DNA of 64,000 bases from contig NZ_BMEX01000009.1 in NCBI RefSeq assembly GCF_014637345.1, positions 1-64,000 on the forward strand. Reading direction: 5' to 3'. Of this stretch, positions 61,473-64,000 are shown one piece after another. Numbering within the stretch: position 1 is the stretch's first letter; every line of letters starts with the position of its first letter. The position numbers were made by a program, and so were the translations under genes. Under the pieces are notes generated by a model, which searched no databases, was not told where the DNA came from, and saw nothing but the letters and a program-made list of their open reading frames with translations. This DNA is from Kroppenstedtia guangzhouensis. Lineage in GTDB: Bacteria > Bacillota > Bacilli > Thermoactinomycetales > DSM-45169.

Positions 61473-62492
61473 ATGAGTCGAGGGAAACGTTTGACGCTTC
61501 TTTTAGCCGTTTTTGCGGTATTTGCCCTGGTGTTGACCGGATGTGAAGAGCCGGCGAAATCCGTCTTTGATCCTAAAGGCAGTGCCGGTGAGAAAAACCT
61601 TGATCTGATCATGCTGAGTGTCTACATCATGACTTTCGTCTTTGTGGTTGTCATGGCCATCTATTTCTATGTTTTGATCCGGTATCGTCAAAAACCGGGG
61701 GACAACACCATCCCCAAACAGGTTGAAGGCAGTATGAAAATGGAGATGTTTTGGATTATCATTCCGGTCATCCTGCTGGTGATCCTGGCGATTCCCACGT
61801 TGACCACCACCTTCACACTGGCGGAGAAGCCTTCCGAGGAGGAAGATGCGTTGCGGGTGAAGGTGACGGCACATCAATATTGGTGGGAGTTCTACTATCC
61901 GGATTTGGGGATCAAAACAGCACAGGAGTTGCACATCCCGGCTGGCAAGCGGGTTCACCTGGAACTTACCTCCGATGATGTGGTTCACTCCTTCTGGGTC
62001 CCGGAGCTTGGAGGGAAACAGGATATGACTCCCGGTCGGACCAATCACATGTGGTTGGACGCGAAAGAACCGGGTGTCTATGCAGGACGCTGTGCTGAGC
62101 TTTGCGGGGCGAGCCACGCTCTGATGAACTTTGAGGTGGTTGCCGATGAGCAAAGTGACTTTGACAAGTGGGTGGCTAAACGGCAAAAACCTTCCTCCGA
62201 ACCGCGTACAGCCGAGCAGGAAGCCGGTAAAAAAGTGTTCAGCCAAAACTGCATGAGCTGTCATGCCATTGAAGGTACCGAACTGAAAACCAGCGGAGGC
62301 AAAGGACCCGACCTGACAGGCTTCGGCGAGCGGCAGAAAGTTGCGGGACTGTTGGAGAACAACGATGAGAACCTGGACAAATGGCTGAAACATCCCGACG
62401 AGATTAAGCCTGGCACCTATATGCCGTCCTTTGACTTCCTGAACGAAAAAGATATGAAAAACCTGAAGATATATTTGGAGAGCCTAGAGTGA
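61473..62492 (+). CDS. ctaC: Cytochrome c oxidase subunit II, caa3 type
   Basis: The 339-residue lipoprotein (lipobox LTGC, Cys about 24) has two membrane spans (about 47-70 and 90-112), the CuA domain with HSFWVPELGGKQDMTPGRTN and the copper motif CAELCGASHALM (about 207-218), and a fused cytochrome c domain with CMSCH (about 263-267). The fusion identifies a caa3-type oxidase. It takes electrons from cytochrome c. ATG 61473. Confidence 0.95.
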   Translation: MSRGKRLTLLLAVFAVFALVLTGCEEPAKSVFDPKGSAGEKNLDLIMLSVYIMTFVFVVVMAIYFYVLIRYRQKPGDNTIPKQVEGSMKMEMFWIIIPVILLVILAIPTLTTTFTLAEKPSEEEDALRVKVTAHQYWWEFYYPDLGIKTAQELHIPAGKRVHLELTSDDVVHSFWVPELGGKQDMTPGRTNHMWLDAKEPGVYAGRCAELCGASHALMNFEVVADEQSDFDKWVAKRQKPSSEPRTAEQEAGKKVFSQNCMSCHAIEGTELKTSGGKGPDLTGFGERQKVAGLLENNDENLDKWLKHPDEIKPGTYMPSFDFLNEKDMKNLKIYLESLE

Positions 62493-62557
62493 TTGGGCGA
62501 AAAGTGCAATCGGTGGAGTTTTTTGCACGGCAGTACTGACTGGAGGAGGGAATCCCT

Positions 62558-64000
62558 TTGGCTACGATTGTTGTCTTGGTCGTGTTCGCCCTTTTCTTGG
62601 GTGCCATTTTGACCGGGGGATACAACAAAGAGTTGAACAACCGTCTCCGTTCCCACTGGTTGTGGGATTGGATCACGACAACAGACCATAAGAAAATTGC
62701 CGTTCTGTATTTGCTGGGTGGAACTTTCTTTTTTGTCATCGGCGGAATTGAAGCATTGCTGATGCGAACCCAGCTGTTGTTTCCCAACAACGACTTTATT
62801 GTGGGGCGGGAATTTAACGAGCTTCTGAGCATGCACGGCACGAACATGATTTTCTTCGTCGCCATGCCGCTTCTGTTCGCGCTGATGAACGCGGTCATTC
62901 CACTTCAGATCGGGGCGCGGGATGTCGCTTTCCCCTTTCTCAACGCACTGGGTTTTTGGCTCTTCTTCTTCGGTGCGTTGCTGATGAACCTGAGCTTGCT
63001 GTTCGGTAATTCTCCTGATTCGGGATGGACCAACTACGTTCCCATTGCATCCAATGTTTACAGTGCGGGAACGGGAATTGATTACTATGTGCTGGGGGTC
63101 CAAATATCCGGATTTGGTACGTTGATGGGCGGGCTCAACTTTATCGCAACGATCATCAACATGAGGACTCCGGGGATGTCATTTTTGCGGATGCCGCTTT
63201 TCACCTGGACTTCCTTTGTCTCTTCCGCTTTGATTCTGTTCGGGTTCCCGCCGCTGACCGCGGGGCTGTTCCTGGTGATGTTTGAACGTATCTTCGGTGC
63301 CAACTTCTTTGACGTGGCTGCCGGTGGAAACCCTGTGATTTGGCAGCATCTGTTCTGGATTTTCGGTCACCCGGAAGTCTACATTGTGATTCTGCCTGCA
63401 TTCGGTATTATGTCCGAAGTGATCTCCACTTTCGCCAAGAAGCGACTCTTCGGTTACAACTCGATGGTGTTTGCCACATTGCTGATCGGTTTCCTCGGAT
63501 TCATGGTGTGGGCTCACCATATGTTCACCGTTGGGATGGGCCCTGTCGCCAACTCCATCTTTGCGATTGCGACGATGGCCATTGCAGTCCCGACCGGGAT
63601 CAAGGTGTTTAACTGGCTGTTCACCATGTGGGGTGGGAAGATTCGCTTTACAACAGCCATGCTGTATGCCGTCGGTTTTATTCCCACCTTCGTCATGGGC
63701 GGTGTCACCGGAGTGATGCTTGCCTCACCACCGGGAGACTACCAATACCATGACAGCTACTTTGTGGTGGCCCACTTCCATTATGTCTTGATCGGCGGTA
63801 CCGTGTTCGGTATCTTGGCGGGTTGCTATTACTGGTGGCCCAAGATGTTCGGTTATAAGCTGAACGAAAAGCTGGGCAAGTGGTCGTTCTGGATTTTCTT
63901 TATTGGGTTCCACTTGACTTTCTTCATCCAGCACTTCCTCGGTTTTTTCGGAATGCCGCGCCGGGTGTTCACCTATCAACCAGAAGACGGCGTGACCATG
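62558..64000 (+). CDS. ctaD: Cytochrome c oxidase subunit I, 3' end outside the window
   Basis: The frame runs from TTG 62558 (GGAGGAGGG upstream) without a stop for 481 codons to the window edge; full length is expected near 620. Heme-copper oxidase ligands are visible: His in SMHGTNMIFF (about 90), HPEVYIVILPAFG with the His-Tyr pair (about 270), the HH pair in WAHHMFTVG (about 318), and HDSYFVVAHFHYVL (about 400). Proton-pumping subunit, inner membrane. Confidence 0.95.
   Translation, partial: MATIVVLVVFALFLGAILTGGYNKELNNRLRSHWLWDWITTTDHKKIAVLYLLGGTFFFVIGGIEALLMRTQLLFPNNDFIVGREFNELLSMHGTNMIFFVAMPLLFALMNAVIPLQIGARDVAFPFLNALGFWLFFFGALLMNLSLLFGNSPDSGWTNYVPIASNVYSAGTGIDYYVLGVQISGFGTLMGGLNFIATIINMRTPGMSFLRMPLFTWTSFVSSALILFGFPPLTAGLFLVMFERIFGANFFDVAAGGNPVIWQHLFWIFGHPEVYIVILPAFGIMSEVISTFAKKRLFGYNSMVFATLLIGFLGFMVWAHHMFTVGMGPVANSIFAIATMAIAVPTGIKVFNWLFTMWGGKIRFTTAMLYAVGFIPTFVMGGVTGVMLASPPGDYQYHDSYFVVAHFHYVLIGGTVFGILAGCYYWWPKMFGYKLNEKLGKWSFWIFFIGFHLTFFIQHFLGFFGMPRRVFTYQPEDGVTM

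Overview
The window looks like a chromosome piece of a spore-forming, moderately GC-rich Bacillales bacterium, most likely of the family Thermoactinomycetaceae (Desmospora/Kroppenstedtia type). Grounds: strong AGGAGG-type ribosome sites with many TTG and GTG starts, extended -10 promoters, CodY, a T-box on proC, an AprX-like subtilase, an IDEAL-domain protein, a 3D/LysM wall protein and a caa3-type cytochrome oxidase operon. The family is an inference; Firmicutes is secure. No rRNA, tRNA or CRISPR array was seen.

Layout. 1-5.9 kb: a truncated ORF, a small membrane protein, an FtsK/VirD4-like ATPase, RlmD, a 29-residue membrane peptide facing a hairpin-rich RNA candidate, and an EamA exporter. 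6.2-11.2 kb: a polymorphic-toxin locus. A lipoprotein carries a C-terminal PD-(D/E)XK-like nuclease and is followed by its putative immunity gene; the toxin tip plus immunity gene are repeated exactly 1,820 bp downstream as a headless cassette. A small basic membrane peptide with a possible antisense RNA follows. 11.7-21.7 kb: a type 3 BREX phage-defence operon (brxF, brxC, pglX, pglZ, brxA) with no brxHII helicase in its expected place, and a DUF499-like remnant at the end. 21.8-24.6 kb: a graveyard of two RRNPP-type quorum-sensing regulators, both broken, each still overlapping by 14 nt a small secreted-peptide gene, plus an RHS remnant.

25-36 kb: coiled-coil and acidic small proteins, a structured leader before an ABC-F ATPase, an IDEAL protein, a GAF-LuxR regulator, a DUF6230/DUF6114 exported-protein cluster, a glycolipid-type glycosyltransferase, an O-antigen-ligase-like protein and a YfbR-type HD nucleotidase. 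36-40.4 kb: an islet with an XRE-cupin regulator, a degradative HMG-CoA reductase, a small membrane protein and a TctA-like permease (candidate mevalonate uptake and use), bounded by a palindromic repeat and a dead TnpB. 40.4-64 kb: mostly housekeeping: ABC transporter, LysM-3D protein, base-excision glycosylases (AlkA-like, MutY), MscS channel, VanW protein, subtilase, ProC under a T-box, nucleoside tri/diphosphatase, signal peptidase I, CodY, an ABC exporter, an RsbT-like kinase and ctaB-ctaC-ctaD (ctaD runs off the end).

A roughly 100-bp palindromic repeat recurs at about 18.76, 30.68, 36.07 and 43.67 kb. One copy lies exactly where brxHII is expected, and another borders the mevalonate islet, so this family appears to mark places where the genome was rearranged.
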